Made by a program: the position numbers and the translations under genes. Positions 25,078 to 34,057 of a stretch of DNA of 64,000 nt are shown here, piece by piece (within the stretch, counting starts at the first letter, position 1; each line of letters begins with the position of its first letter). The stretch is from contig DAOPZC010000002.1 of assembly GCA_035353175.1 (NCBI GenBank), forward strand, positions 124,001 through 188,000, written 5' to 3'. This DNA comes from DAOPZC01 sp035353175 (GTDB taxonomy: Bacteria; Verrucomicrobiota; Kiritimatiellia; RFP12; UBA1067). The notes under the pieces were generated by a model. That model made no database searches and was not told the origin of the DNA. It was given only the letters and a program-made list of their open reading frames with translations.

Positions 25078-26403
25078 TCATTTTTCCTCTTGCAGCGGGC
25101 CGTGTTTCTTCACGTCCTTCATGGGGATCGTCTGGCTGATGCCGGGGGCCGTTTCGATGCGGATGCCTTCCTCGTTCATGAATTCGAGCACGCCTTTGTA
25201 GTAGGAGCGCGTGGTGGTGACTTCGTAGTTCGGGATGAACTGGCGCACGAGTTTGAACTGGAGCGTCAGCGTCTCGCCGCGCTTTACCTCGACCTTGCGC
25301 TTCTGCGAGGCAAAGCCCTTGCGGAAGATCTCGATCTCGTGTTCGCCTTCCAGAATCTCTTCGAACGCGAAGGGGTCCGAGACCGCAGTGGTGTCGGTGC
25401 CGCGCGTGATCGTGATGCCCACCTTCTTGCCGTCGATGAGGACGGTTGAGCCCGAGGGGGCCGTGATGAGCTCAAGCCGCCCCGTGATTTTGGCGAGGCG
25501 GAACTCTTCGGTGATGGAGGCGCCTTTGCCGAGCGTGACGTCGCGGGCGCCGGATTCGTAACCGGGCTTGTCGACGCGGACGCGGTAGGTGGCTGGCTTT
25601 GCGTTGGCCAAGTCGAAGGGCGTCTCGCCTTTGAACTCGTCATTGATGTAGACCCGCCCGGCCTCCGGGATCGAGACGACGCGGAGGGTTCCGGGCAGGG
25701 GCTTGAGTTGCACGTCGACGTTCTGGACCTCGCCCGCCGAGAGCGAGACCTCGCGCGCGTGCGGCTGGAACCCGTCGGCCTGGACGGCCAGCGTGACCGT
25801 GCCGCCGGGAATGCGGTCGATCCTGCAGGGCGTGTGCCCGCGGGAGATTCCGTTGACCAGCACCTCCGCGCCGACCGGGTCGGAGGTGAGCGAGATGGTG
25901 CCGGAATCCGACATCAGGATGATCTCCTGCTTGAGCGGCGTGCGGCCGTCGAGGGTGACTTCGACCTCTTTCGTCTGGTACCCCGCCGAGGCGATCGTGA
26001 GGCGGTGCGTGCCGCTTTCGAGCGTGGTGACGAGCAGCGGGGTTGTCCCGAGCGAGACGCCCTTCGCCGAGACTTCGCAATTCGGCGGATCGGCGGTGAT
26101 CAACAGGATGCCGGTCAACGCTTCGAGGTTGACGGCCGCGGTGCGGCTGACGCCCGTCTCCAGTACCACGGTGTCGAAGGCGTCGCGGCAGCCCGCCTTG
26201 ATGAGGTGGAGCAGGTGCGGCCCCGGCGCGAGATCCGTGAGCGTGAGCGGCGTGACGCCGCGCTCGGCGTGATCCACCTGCACCGTCGCGCCGGCCGGCT
26301 GCGAGGTGATGTCGAGGCGGGTCGTCGGGCCCTTTTCTTTGGCGGCCTGGAGCGTGGCGCCGAGGAACAGGAGGGGGAGGATCAGAAAGCGTTTACGTGT
26401 CAT
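25078..26403 (-). CDS. secreted or periplasmic PEGA-repeat protein
   Basis: 441 residues with an N-terminal signal peptide (FLILPLLFLGATLQA). About five PEGA repeats follow, recognisable from the repeated pattern of TSQPAGATVQVD, TSDPVGAEVLVNG and TAPSGSTVLIDGKK, each followed by TPL/TPF and a GxHxL or YxVRV strand. The last 70 residues lack repeats (SYYKGVLEFMNEEGIRIETA). PEGA domains are small beta-folds of S-layer and envelope proteins and are often linked to kinase or FHA signalling. The gene lies 34 bases after an FHA gene and abuts hrpB, in one operon with a TadC-like gene. Confidence 0.85.
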   Translation of the reverse strand: MTRKRFLILPLLFLGATLQAAKEKGPTTRLDITSQPAGATVQVDHAERGVTPLTLTDLAPGPHLLHLIKAGCRDAFDTVVLETGVSRTAAVNLEALTGILLITADPPNCEVSAKGVSLGTTPLLVTTLESGTHRLTIASAGYQTKEVEVTLDGRTPLKQEIILMSDSGTISLTSDPVGAEVLVNGISRGHTPCRIDRIPGGTVTLAVQADGFQPHAREVSLSAGEVQNVDVQLKPLPGTLRVVSIPEAGRVYINDEFKGETPFDLANAKPATYRVRVDKPGYESGARDVTLGKGASITEEFRLAKITGRLELITAPSGSTVLIDGKKVGITITRGTDTTAVSDPFAFEEILEGEHEIEIFRKGFASQKRKVEVKRGETLTLQFKLVRQFIPNYEVTTTRSYYKGVLEFMNEEGIRIETAPGISQTIPMKDVKKHGPLQEEK

Positions 26404-26437
26404 GGCGGATTACCTTGTTGAGGTGGAAGCGGTCGTT

Positions 26438-27763
26438 TCAGCGCCGGTTTTTTTTGAGACGGCTCTCCACGTCGATCAGTTTGCGAGTGGCTTCCTTGTG
26501 GCGGCTGTCGGCACGGTCGGGAATCAGTTCGCAAAGGATCTTGAGCTCGCGCGCCGCCGCCGGCCAGTCGGACAGGTTGATCGCGCGGTCGGCCCGGAAC
26601 CGCTGCTCCTCGTAGCGCTTGCCGAGTTCGCTTTCGGCGGACTCGAACCCGTCGATGACCGCAGCGTAGAAGTCGGGCTTGGGGTTGACGGTGTCGAGGT
26701 AGAAGACGGCTTCCTGATAGCTGCGGATCGCCTCGAAAACGTTGCCGTATTTCACCTCGCGCTCGTCGAATTTCTTGCGGGCCACCTCCAGCGCATCCCG
26801 CGCGAGGGCGGTGAGCTTATCGGCGGAGAACTGGATGGCCCAGATGCCGAGCTCGTTCTTGCTGAAGGTCTCCAGCTTTTCGCGCAGGGCCTTGAAGTTT
26901 TCGGGCTCCAGCCGGTTCGTCACGCGGCAGGTGTGGGCCTTCTTTCCGATCGCGACGGTGAGCGTCCACTCGTTCAGCGTGTTGGGCTTGGCCGCGAAGC
27001 CTGTGTAGGACTTGTCGAGCGAGAAGATGCCGCTGCTCTCGATGTCGTTGGACAGCTCGGCCAGGCGCTCCGGATCGAGCGTCTTCTCTTTGCGCACGTG
27101 GCGGTTTTTGCCGGAGAGGTCGTCGATCTTGACGGTGAGGACGCCGCCGGGCGACAGACTCAGCTCGTAACGGAAAATGTTCGCCGTGCTGGCCTCGATT
27201 TTCTCGTAGTAGATCAGGAGCGATTTTTCCGGCGCGATGGCCTGCGGCTTTGCGGAGGGTGTTTCTTTCGCGCGGTTGGCCGGGTCCAGGATCAGGGTTG
27301 TGCCGAGGATCAGGATCAGGACGGCCGCGAGTGTCCAGAGGGCCGGCCGCAGGAATTGTTTCCGCGCGTGGGTGGTAGGGGAATCCTCCTTGCCGAACCC
27401 GAGATCGATCACCACGTCGGAGCTTCCGGCGCTTCCCTCGGCGGGCGGAACCGGCGCGGCGGCCTCGGCCTGCTCCACGCGCAGGATCGTCTGGCCGACT
27501 TTCACGAGGTCGCCCGGTGAGAGGCGGCGTTCGTCCACGGCCTTTTCGTTGACGAGCGTCTCGTTCGCGCTGGCCAGGTCGATGACCCATAGCTCCTCGC
27601 CGCGCAACTCGAACCGGCAGTGGCTGCGCGAGAGCAGCAGGTCGTTGATCGCGATGTCGCACTGGCTGGCGCGTCCCAGTTTGAGCCCTGCAGCGGTGAC
27701 GGGGTAGTGACGGCCCTTGAGCGGGCCGTCGTCGATGACGAGGGTGAAGGGGTTCATGCTCAT
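26438..27763 (-). CDS. FHA-domain membrane protein
   Basis: 441 residues. Residues 1-95 are an FHA domain with the core GRASQCDIAINDLLLSRSHC motif and a NETLVN turn, which binds phosphothreonine. A single transmembrane segment follows at about 145-165 (ALWTLAAVLILILGTTLIL), then an outside part of about 270 residues with no known domain apart from a C-terminal helical stretch. It would couple Thr phosphorylation (for instance by the kinase at 19872) to an envelope function. It starts 3 bases after the TadC gene stop. Confidence 0.85.
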   Translation of the reverse strand: MSMNPFTLVIDDGPLKGRHYPVTAAGLKLGRASQCDIAINDLLLSRSHCRFELRGEELWVIDLASANETLVNEKAVDERRLSPGDLVKVGQTILRVEQAEAAAPVPPAEGSAGSSDVVIDLGFGKEDSPTTHARKQFLRPALWTLAAVLILILGTTLILDPANRAKETPSAKPQAIAPEKSLLIYYEKIEASTANIFRYELSLSPGGVLTVKIDDLSGKNRHVRKEKTLDPERLAELSNDIESSGIFSLDKSYTGFAAKPNTLNEWTLTVAIGKKAHTCRVTNRLEPENFKALREKLETFSKNELGIWAIQFSADKLTALARDALEVARKKFDEREVKYGNVFEAIRSYQEAVFYLDTVNPKPDFYAAVIDGFESAESELGKRYEEQRFRADRAINLSDWPAAARELKILCELIPDRADSRHKEATRKLIDVESRLKKNRR

Positions 27764-27766
27764 AGG

Positions 27767-28684
27767 TTAGAACAGTTGCTCCAGAGTTTGTCGGAGGATC
27801 GGGCCGAGCAGGATGATGAAAACCGCCGGAAAGATGAACAGCATCAGCGGGCCGAGCATCTTCACCGGGGCTTCGTTGGCGAGTTTCTCGGCGCGGTCGA
27901 ACCGGCGCGACCGCATCTGGTCGGACTGGATGCGCAGGATGGAGCCGATGCTGACGCCGAGCTCGTCGGCCTGGATCAGCGCGTGGGTGACGGAGCGCAG
28001 GTCGGCCAGGTCGACGCGCTGGGCCATGTTGCGGAGCGCCACGCGGCGGGGAATGCCCACCTGGATCTCGCGTGACATGCGGATGAGCTCCTCGTTGAGC
28101 GGATCGAGCTTGCGGCGTTCGCAGTTGCGCTGGAGCGCGCTCATGAAGTCCATGCCCGCTTCGACCGACAGCGTGAGCAGGTCCAGGACGAACGGCAGGG
28201 CGCGCTGGATCGCGGTGTGGCGCGCGGTGAGGACCCGCTTCAGCCAAAGCAGGGGAAAGTAATAGAAGAGCGCGACGCCCAAGAGCAGGGCGAGCTCGAG
28301 GTTCTCCGCCAGCGCGGCCCCGGGGCTGACCGCGGCGATCAGCCGCAGCGTCGCGAACCAGAAAGCGCCGCACGCGATGGGCACCAAGAGTTTGAGCGCG
28401 GCAAACTCCCGGCCGTTCAGCAGTCCCTCATAGCCCGCCGCCACGAGTTTGCGGTCGGCGGTGTCGCGCGCTTTGGCGAACGCCGGCCGCATGACCACGC
28501 CGTCAAGGTTTGGGACGAACGGCAGAAGCAACCGGAAGATCAGCGGCAGCATGCGCTCCTGCTGGCGCCCGTCGGCCAGCGTCACGTAGGTGATCTGCCG
28601 GGCGATGTTGATACAATACCACGCCAGACCCGTCGCGCAGACGGCCCAAGCGGTCATGGTGAGCAGTTTCAAGGTGTCAGTCAT
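27767..28684 (-). CDS. type II/IV secretion system F-domain protein (TadC-like)
   Basis: 305 residues, with transmembrane helices near residues 5-30, 95-150 and 270-300 and a cytoplasmic T2SSF domain between (FVLDLLTLSVEAGMDFMSAL; LGVSIGSILRIQSDQMR). This fits TadC/GspF platform proteins, which anchor the pilus assembly ATPase in the inner membrane. It is the first gene of a four-gene minus-strand operon (TadC-like, FHA, PEGA, HrpB). No TadA, TadB or pilin is in the window, so the rest of the Tad machine must be elsewhere. Confidence 0.85.
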   Translation of the reverse strand: MTDTLKLLTMTAWAVCATGLAWYCINIARQITYVTLADGRQQERMLPLIFRLLLPFVPNLDGVVMRPAFAKARDTADRKLVAAGYEGLLNGREFAALKLLVPIACGAFWFATLRLIAAVSPGAALAENLELALLLGVALFYYFPLLWLKRVLTARHTAIQRALPFVLDLLTLSVEAGMDFMSALQRNCERRKLDPLNEELIRMSREIQVGIPRRVALRNMAQRVDLADLRSVTHALIQADELGVSIGSILRIQSDQMRSRRFDRAEKLANEAPVKMLGPLMLFIFPAVFIILLGPILRQTLEQLF

Positions 28685-28737
28685 CTCAACCTTTGCCTTG
28701 GCGAGTCACGGATTCACAGAATGTCAAAAATATATTA

Positions 28738-28749
28738 TGTCAATTGACA
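28738..28749. promoter_or_regulatory. 12-base perfect palindrome upstream of the TadC operon
   Basis: TGTCAATTGACA, flanked by AT-rich sequence (TAATATATT on the minus strand), 54 bases ahead of the TadC-like start. On the minus strand it contains a TTGACA hexamer, with a TAATAT directly after it. It may be an operator overlapping the operon promoter. Confidence 0.35.
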
Positions 28750-28837
28750 CGTGAAAGTCACGACTGAAGCGAAAAAATGACGGGTGCTCACGGGGCGGCT
28801 GTTCGGCGGCGGCCGAGGAGACGCGTTTGCCGCGGGA

Positions 28838-29521
28838 TCAGTGGACAAAACGGGCCGGCGCGTCCAGCTCGGCGAGGTCGGGCACGCAGGCGTAGCACGC
28901 CCATCCTTTTTGCGGCGTGTGGACCAGTGCCGCGCCGTGCAGGAACCCGACCCAGTTTTCGGCGCTGAAGGTCCTCATCTTCAGGCCGGTCAGGAACGAC
29001 GCGATGAAGATGTCGTGGCTCACGTAAACGCCGAGCTGCGCCGTGGTCTGACGCTGCAGCCACTCGGCGGTCTGCTCGGTGGCGCGAGCGATCGGAAGAG
29101 AATAGGGCGCGATTCCGTTACGGAGATACTCCAGCATGTAGGCCATGTAGCCTTGCCGCCGCATGCAGTCCTGGACCGCGTACGGATCCTCGTAGTAAAA
29201 ACCGCGCACGCCCAGCGGGTCGGCGTCGGCGACCGCCGCGTCCGTGATCCCCATGCCTTCCGCAAAATGTTTGGCCGTCAGTTGGCAGCGCGCCATAGGG
29301 CTGGCCGAAAAACTCGCATCGCGGAAGCCGGCGAGATGCCGGCCTGCCGCACGCGCCAGCTCGATCCCGTGCGGCGTGAGCCCGAGGGTCCGCCCGAAGT
29401 CTTTGTCGTCGGCGCGGATCGCCGGACGCTCGGAGTGGCGCATGAAAAGCGCAACGCGGTGCCCCTGTGCGAGAGCCTCTCGGACAAAGGAAAGATCGAT
29501 GGTCTCAGCGGCGGTGTGCAT
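28838..29521 (-). CDS. histidine phosphatase superfamily protein
   Basis: 227 residues, cytoplasmic. The catalytic motif FMRHSERP puts the phosphorylated His at 29; SASPMARCQLTA and a later GVYVSHDIF supply the second Arg and His of the branch-1 fold. The family covers phosphoglycerate mutases, phosphatases and SixA-like proteins; the standard RHG is RHS here. It lies 43 bases after the efp gene on the same strand and may be co-transcribed. Substrate not predictable. Confidence 0.8.
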   Translation of the reverse strand: MHTAAETIDLSFVREALAQGHRVALFMRHSERPAIRADDKDFGRTLGLTPHGIELARAAGRHLAGFRDASFSASPMARCQLTAKHFAEGMGITDAAVADADPLGVRGFYYEDPYAVQDCMRRQGYMAYMLEYLRNGIAPYSLPIARATEQTAEWLQRQTTAQLGVYVSHDIFIASFLTGLKMRTFSAENWVGFLHGAALVHTPQKGWACYACVPDLAELDAPARFVH

Positions 29522-29564
29522 ACGGTGGGGCCGGCGTGTCGCGCTGGCGCTGAACCTGCGTCAC

Positions 29565-30134
29565 TTAAGAGGAACGGGCGCGGTCGTTGTATTCGCCCGT
29601 GCGGGTGTCGATGCGGATGACGTCGCCCTCGTTGATGAAGAGGGGGACCGCCAGTTCGTAGCCGCCCTCGACGGAGGCCGGCTTGGTGACCTTGCCCGCA
29701 GCCGTGTTGCCCTTCGCGCCGACCTCGCACTTGAGGACTTTTCGCTCGACAAGGTTGGGCAGCTCGACTTCGATCACCGCATTGTTGAAGAACAACGCGT
29801 CGACGGGCATGTCGTCCATCAGGAAGTATTTGTTTTGCCCGAGGACGGCCTCGCTGATGGTGACCTCTTCGAAGTTCTCGTTCAAAAAGATGTACTGGCC
29901 GGCGTTTTCATACGAGAAACGCAGCTGTTGCTGCAGCAGCTCGGGCTTCTCGAAACGGTCGTTCGAACGGAAGCTGCGGCTCATCGTGGAACCGGTGAGC
30001 ATGTTTTTGAGCTTGCAGTTGTAGATCGCCTGGCCTTTTCCCGGTTTGCTGAAATCGAAATCGGTGATCAGGTAGGGCTGGCCGTCGTCGAGTTGGATTT
30101 TGCCGCCTTTGCGGAGATCGGATGCGTCTAACAT
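29565..30134 (-). CDS. efp: elongation factor P
   Basis: 189 residues, the normal length. The N-terminal KOW-like domain carries the loop KPGKGQA with the modifiable Lys at K33; two OB domains follow, ending in the conserved TGEYNDRA. EF-P enters the ribosome between P and E sites and relieves stalling at proline runs. The Lys type of loop predicts modification by an EpmA-like or similar enzyme, not rhamnosylation. AGGA lies ahead of the ATG. Confidence 0.96.
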   Translation of the reverse strand: MLDASDLRKGGKIQLDDGQPYLITDFDFSKPGKGQAIYNCKLKNMLTGSTMSRSFRSNDRFEKPELLQQQLRFSYENAGQYIFLNENFEEVTISEAVLGQNKYFLMDDMPVDALFFNNAVIEVELPNLVERKVLKCEVGAKGNTAAGKVTKPASVEGGYELAVPLFINEGDVIRIDTRTGEYNDRARSS

Positions 30135-30250
30135 GATGGTCCTTTTGTGTTGAAAAGCGGTGGCATCTTACAGATTCGGGCGGGAATCTGTCAAGTGCCG
30201 GCGGCGACCGGGCCGTTCTTCCAAAAACGGAGTCGCTGCGTAAAATAGTT

Positions 30251-31255
30251 CTAGTCGTAGGTCCTGAAATGTTCGCGGAGGAGTTTGAAGGTGCCGCAAG
30301 GACCGGCGGGCCAGAGCCGCGTGGGGGTGGCGGACTCGATCGCGCGTTCGACCTCGTCCGGCAGCGCGGCGAGGAAGTCGAGTCCCGACAGCTTTTCGAT
30401 CTCGTCGATGGAGACCAGCGACGCACGTGCGAAGGCGCGGCGCCGGAGGTTTTGCGGCATGTAGACGGCCAGGGCGCGGAGCTTCGTTTTCTCCTGCGCG
30501 ACGACGATCTGGTAGAATGCGGTCGGGATGCCGACTCCGGACGGCAACCGCCTGCCGTCCGGCGCCGTGACCGCGCCGGCGATGACCCAGACCTCGCCGT
30601 AACAGTCGGGCCAGAGTTCGGCGATGCGGAACTCGAGGTCGCGCCACGGGCCCTGGTTCAGCCCTGCGCGCTGCGGGCAGATGTTGGAGGTGAGAAAAGT
30701 CTGTTCCTGCGCTTCTTTGCCGTAGCGGGCGGCGATGGCGAGATTGGGCGCCATGTGTCCGCGGTCGTAGCCTGTCTTGGCATAATCCTTGTGTTGCGGC
30801 GAGTTCGCGGCGGCGGGGTCGGGCTTGAAGCCGGAGGGACGGGGCGGAATGAACGGCGCGCGCGCGCGAGCGGCTTTGTAGGCCACCCAAACCGGGTGGC
30901 GCAGGGAAGGCGAGTAGCCGATGATGAAGCCTTTCTTGCGCAGCACCGTGATGTCGGCTGGCGCGGCGCCGGCGTTCTGTCGGGCCGGCAGCCCGGCGCA
31001 CGCGAGACCGTTGGTGGAAAGGGGTGCGGGAAGCGTGCCGGTCACGTCGTGTCCCGTGAGGCCGAGCGTGTCGGTGACGTCGGCCGACGCGTGGCCGAGG
31101 CGAAAAGCCCAGTCGGCGAGCGTGCCGGGCACTTTCTGGGCCTGCGCGTGCTGCCAATAGCGCGGCTGATGGACGAACCAGTTGGCGGCCCCCAGCGCGA
31201 CGAGCGCCGCCAGGCTGAGAAAAGCGGAGAGGGTTTTGAAAAGTCGTCGGATCAT
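30251..31255 (-). CDS. membrane-anchored or secreted DNA/RNA non-specific endonuclease (NucA family)
   Basis: 334 residues. An N-terminal signal anchor (LSLAALVALGAANWFV) sends the catalytic part outside. The nuclease motif TGYDRGHMAP gives the general base H167; SNICPQ and LNQGPWRDLE supply the metal-binding Asn (about 200). A His-rich loop and a disordered part precede it. Such enzymes cut DNA and RNA without sequence preference, for nutrition or defence outside the cell. It ends 12 bases from the PatB gene, same strand, so possibly one transcript from the glycosyltransferase onward. Confidence 0.88.
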   Translation of the reverse strand: MIRRLFKTLSAFLSLAALVALGAANWFVHQPRYWQHAQAQKVPGTLADWAFRLGHASADVTDTLGLTGHDVTGTLPAPLSTNGLACAGLPARQNAGAAPADITVLRKKGFIIGYSPSLRHPVWVAYKAARARAPFIPPRPSGFKPDPAAANSPQHKDYAKTGYDRGHMAPNLAIAARYGKEAQEQTFLTSNICPQRAGLNQGPWRDLEFRIAELWPDCYGEVWVIAGAVTAPDGRRLPSGVGIPTAFYQIVVAQEKTKLRALAVYMPQNLRRRAFARASLVSIDEIEKLSGLDFLAALPDEVERAIESATPTRLWPAGPCGTFKLLREHFRTYD

Positions 31256-31267
31256 GGGAGACTCGCG

Positions 31268-32434
31268 TTATACCGGCTTGAATCCTGCGCGGCCGATGCG
31301 GGAGAGCGCCTCCTCGAGCGTGCGGCGGCAGGTGGCGAAGTTCAGGCGCGCGAAACCGGGCGCGCCGAACGGTGCGCCGTCCGAGAGGCCGACCCCGTGC
31401 GACAGCAGAAATTCGGCGGGCGACTGCCCGTTCATCTGGTCGAGCCAAGGACGGAAATCGAGCCATGCGAGGTAGGTGGCTTCGACGTGCGGCAGGGCCA
31501 CGCCCCAGCCGCGGGCGGCCTGTTCCACGGCGTCGCGGTTGGCGCGGAGGCAGTCGAGGAGCGCCCGCCGCCAGGGCTCCGCATGGCGGTACGCGGCTTC
31601 GGCCGCGACCCAGCCGAAGAGGTTCACGTGCGGGACGATGCCGTTCATCGCGTGGCGGAACCGCTGGCGTGTCGCGGCGTCGGGAATGACCGCGAAGGCG
31701 CAGGAGAGCCCCGGCAGGTTATAGGTCTTGCTGGGCGAGAGGAGCGTGACCAGCGAGCCGGCGTGTTCCGGCGCGGCGCAGGCGGCGGGCGTGTAGGCGT
31801 AGGGCGCATCGAGAACGAGGCCGCCGTGGATTTCGTCCGAACAGACGATGAGGTTGCGTTCCCGGCAGAAAGCGAGCAGCGCGCGAAGTTCCGCCGGCGA
31901 CCAGGCGCGCCCGAGCGGGTTGTGCGGGTTACAGAGGATGAACAGGCGCGTGTCGGGGGTGAGCGCCGCGTCGAGTGCGGCGAGGTCGAACGCGGGGCGC
32001 CCGCCGGCGTCGCGGGCCATGGGGGCCGTGACGAGCCTGCGGCCGGAGAGGCCCGGCGCTTCGAGAAAGGGCGGATAGACCGGCACGGTGGTTGCGACCG
32101 CGTCTCCGGGGTTGCCCACGGCGCGGCAGAGGATGTTGAGGCCGCAGACGAGGCCGGGGACGGGAACGACCCACGCGCGGTCGATCGAAAATCCGTAGTG
32201 TTCGCAATGGTAGTCGATCATCGCCTCGATGGCCGCGCGCGAATCTTTCGCATAGCCGTAGACGGCGTGGGCGGCGCGGCGTTCGAGCGCCTCCGTGATC
32301 GCGGGCGCCGAGCGGAAATCCATGTCGGCGATCCAGAGCGGCAGCACGTCGCGTCCGGCATAGAGACCCCATTTGAGGCTGTCGCTGTTGCGGCGGTCGG
32401 TTGGGACGTCGAAGAAATCGGGTGCGAACGGCAT
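31268..32434 (-). CDS. PatB/MalY-type PLP-dependent aminotransferase (cystathionine beta-lyase-like)
   Basis: 388 residues from ATG 32434 (MPFAPDFFDVPTDRRNSDSL), which fits the family start; the upstream in-frame start would overlap the preceding gene. Fold-type I PLP site: NPHNPLGRAW, CSDEIHGGLV, and the Schiff-base lysine K236 in LLSPSKTYNLPGL. PatB/MalY proteins cleave cystathionine or cysteine S-conjugates, releasing ammonia, pyruvate and a thiol. It lies 13 bases downstream of the glycosyltransferase gene. Confidence 0.9.
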   Translation of the reverse strand: MPFAPDFFDVPTDRRNSDSLKWGLYAGRDVLPLWIADMDFRSAPAITEALERRAAHAVYGYAKDSRAAIEAMIDYHCEHYGFSIDRAWVVPVPGLVCGLNILCRAVGNPGDAVATTVPVYPPFLEAPGLSGRRLVTAPMARDAGGRPAFDLAALDAALTPDTRLFILCNPHNPLGRAWSPAELRALLAFCRERNLIVCSDEIHGGLVLDAPYAYTPAACAAPEHAGSLVTLLSPSKTYNLPGLSCAFAVIPDAATRQRFRHAMNGIVPHVNLFGWVAAEAAYRHAEPWRRALLDCLRANRDAVEQAARGWGVALPHVEATYLAWLDFRPWLDQMNGQSPAEFLLSHGVGLSDGAPFGAPGFARLNFATCRRTLEEALSRIGRAGFKPV

Positions 32435-32447
32435 GGTTGGGCCTTCT

Positions 32448-33617
32448 TCAGGGAGCCGCAAGAACGTAGTCGTAACAGTGCCGCAGGGCGTTTCGGAAGG
32501 CCTCGGGCGAGCGGTTTTCGCGGCGGAGCGTCGCGCGTCCGTTCTGGCTGAAGCCCGCGCCGAGGGCGGGGGATGTGCAGAGCCGGATGATGCCGTCCGC
32601 CAGCGCCTCGGGCGTGGGATGGGTGAGGAACGCGTTGTCGTGTGAAAGGATGGCGCGGTTGGCGGGCGTGTCGACGGCGGCGATGGGTGTGCAGGAGTGG
32701 AGATAGTCGAGAACTTTGATGGGGGCGGTGGTTCCCGCGCGGCGGGGCGAGACCAGCACGTCCGAAACCGCCAGCAGGGCGGCCAACTCCCCGGGCGGGA
32801 TCCGCCCGGGGAAGACGACCGAGGCTTCGATGTCGGCCTGGGCGAGGGCGTCGCGCATGCGCCGGATTTCCGCGCCGTCGCCGCCGACCACGACGAACCT
32901 CGTCCGCGGAAGCGCGGCCAGCACGCGCGGCATGGCGTTGAAAAAGAGGTCGAGGCCTTGGAAGCGGGTGTAGGAGCCGACGCAGGTGACGATCTTCTGG
33001 CCGGGTTCCGCGCGGAAGCGGGCCTGCGCCAGGTTGAGAGCCGGAAGTGTGACCTCTTCGGTGACGGCCGGTATGTCGGGTATCACGCAGGCGCGGCTGC
33101 GCCGGCCGAACCGGGAGAGGACCGCGATCACCGAGGGATCGTTGCCGATTACGGCGTCGGCCTTTTTGAGGGCGCGCCGTTCGAGGAAACGGTAGAAACC
33201 GAGCCACAAACGGCGGAGGCCTGCGACCCTGCCGTGGTCAAGGTCGGTGTTCCGCTCGAAAACGTAAGGGGTTTTCGTGAACAGGCCGGCGGTCCAGGCG
33301 ACGATCCCGCCGTCGTCGATGCCGTGAATAAGCGTGTAGGCGTGGTGCCCGGAAAGGAATACGGCTTTGAAGAGCATCAGGGCGTCCAGCGCGAACCGGC
33401 GCAGGGAGGGGCCTTCGGGCAGCCGGCGGCAGAACGGGATGCGCGGGACGAGCAGGAGGTTGACGCCGGGGACTTGCGGCGGCGTGCCGATCGGCGCGGT
33501 GAGCAGGTCGACGGTATGCCCCAGCGCGACCAGCGCTTCCAGGTTGTGCCGGATGCGGTGGCAGGCGCCTTCCCAAGGGTAATAAGGCTTGGACGTGATG
33601 AAGAGAATGCGGGACAT
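32448..33617 (-). CDS. glycosyltransferase family 4 (GT-B fold)
   Basis: 389 residues. The N-terminal Rossmann part starts ILFITSKPYYPWEGACHRIR, with a glycine/His-rich donor-free lobe; the C-terminal lobe has the GT4 pattern VGSYTRFQGLDLFFNAMPRV, VVGGDGAEIRRM, FPGRIPPGELAALL and the E-like site region VSPRRAGTTAPIKVLDYL. It would add a sugar to an envelope polysaccharide or glycolipid in the cytoplasm. The first gene of a likely three-gene run with PatB and the endonuclease. Confidence 0.85.
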   Translation of the reverse strand: MSRILFITSKPYYPWEGACHRIRHNLEALVALGHTVDLLTAPIGTPPQVPGVNLLLVPRIPFCRRLPEGPSLRRFALDALMLFKAVFLSGHHAYTLIHGIDDGGIVAWTAGLFTKTPYVFERNTDLDHGRVAGLRRLWLGFYRFLERRALKKADAVIGNDPSVIAVLSRFGRRSRACVIPDIPAVTEEVTLPALNLAQARFRAEPGQKIVTCVGSYTRFQGLDLFFNAMPRVLAALPRTRFVVVGGDGAEIRRMRDALAQADIEASVVFPGRIPPGELAALLAVSDVLVSPRRAGTTAPIKVLDYLHSCTPIAAVDTPANRAILSHDNAFLTHPTPEALADGIIRLCTSPALGAGFSQNGRATLRRENRSPEAFRNALRHCYDYVLAAP

Positions 33618-33695
33618 GGGGGAGGAATGGCGAGAGAGAAAAAGTGGACGGATGCGGGACGGAAAAGCGGGGCGGACGGGGACCTGCGTCCCGGC

Positions 33696-33953
33696 TTACC
33701 AACTGTCGGGCAGTTCGATGCGGATGGTTCGGCTTTTCATCGCGTCGATCTGCGCCTGGGAGGGGCCGTCCTTTTTTGTGGCGGGGCTGCCCCAAAGCGT
33801 GCCGGGCGCGGAAACGGCCGGCACCGAGATGCGCGCGGCGCAGGTGGGGCATTCGGTTTCCTGGTTCGCCATGTCGGAGGGTGCTTCGATCTCCTGATGA
33901 CAGGCCGGACAGATGAACGAAAGGAATGCGGTCTCTTCAACATGCGCGTCCAT
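33696..33953 (-). CDS. small zinc-ribbon protein
   Basis: 85 residues from ATG 33953, with a very strong GGGAGG Shine-Dalgarno. A CxxC...CxxC zinc ribbon is seen (FICPACHQEIEAPSDMA, then ECPTCAARI), followed by a disordered tail. Similar ribbons head PVC kinase and membrane proteins, including the kinase at 19872. Function unknown. It is followed by intergenic sequence and preceded by the strong terminator at 33995-34032. Confidence 0.75.
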   Translation of the reverse strand: MDAHVEETAFLSFICPACHQEIEAPSDMANQETECPTCAARISVPAVSAPGTLWGSPATKKDGPSQAQIDAMKSRTIRIELPDSW

Positions 33954-33994
33954 AGCACCTCCCAAGCCGAGTAAAAAGCGCGTATGATAATCGG

Positions 33995-34032
33995 AAGGCC
34001 CCGAGAAAACCAGCGTATTTTCTCGGGGCCTT
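33995..34032. terminator. strong rho-independent, probably bidirectional terminator
   Basis: Perfect 15-base stem AAGGCCCCGAGAAAA / TTTTCTCGGGGCCTT with an 8-base loop (34010-34017). On the minus strand it ends the DUF445 gene (stop at 34058). It separates that gene from the zinc-ribbon gene 42 bases on. Confidence 0.85.
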
Positions 34033-34057
34033 TCAAAAAGCGGACGGCCGCGCCCGG

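Noticed and set aside
23554..25449. 631-codon open frame antisense to hrpB
   Set aside because: Same cause: low-complexity product opposite a gene whose helicase motifs are all in place.
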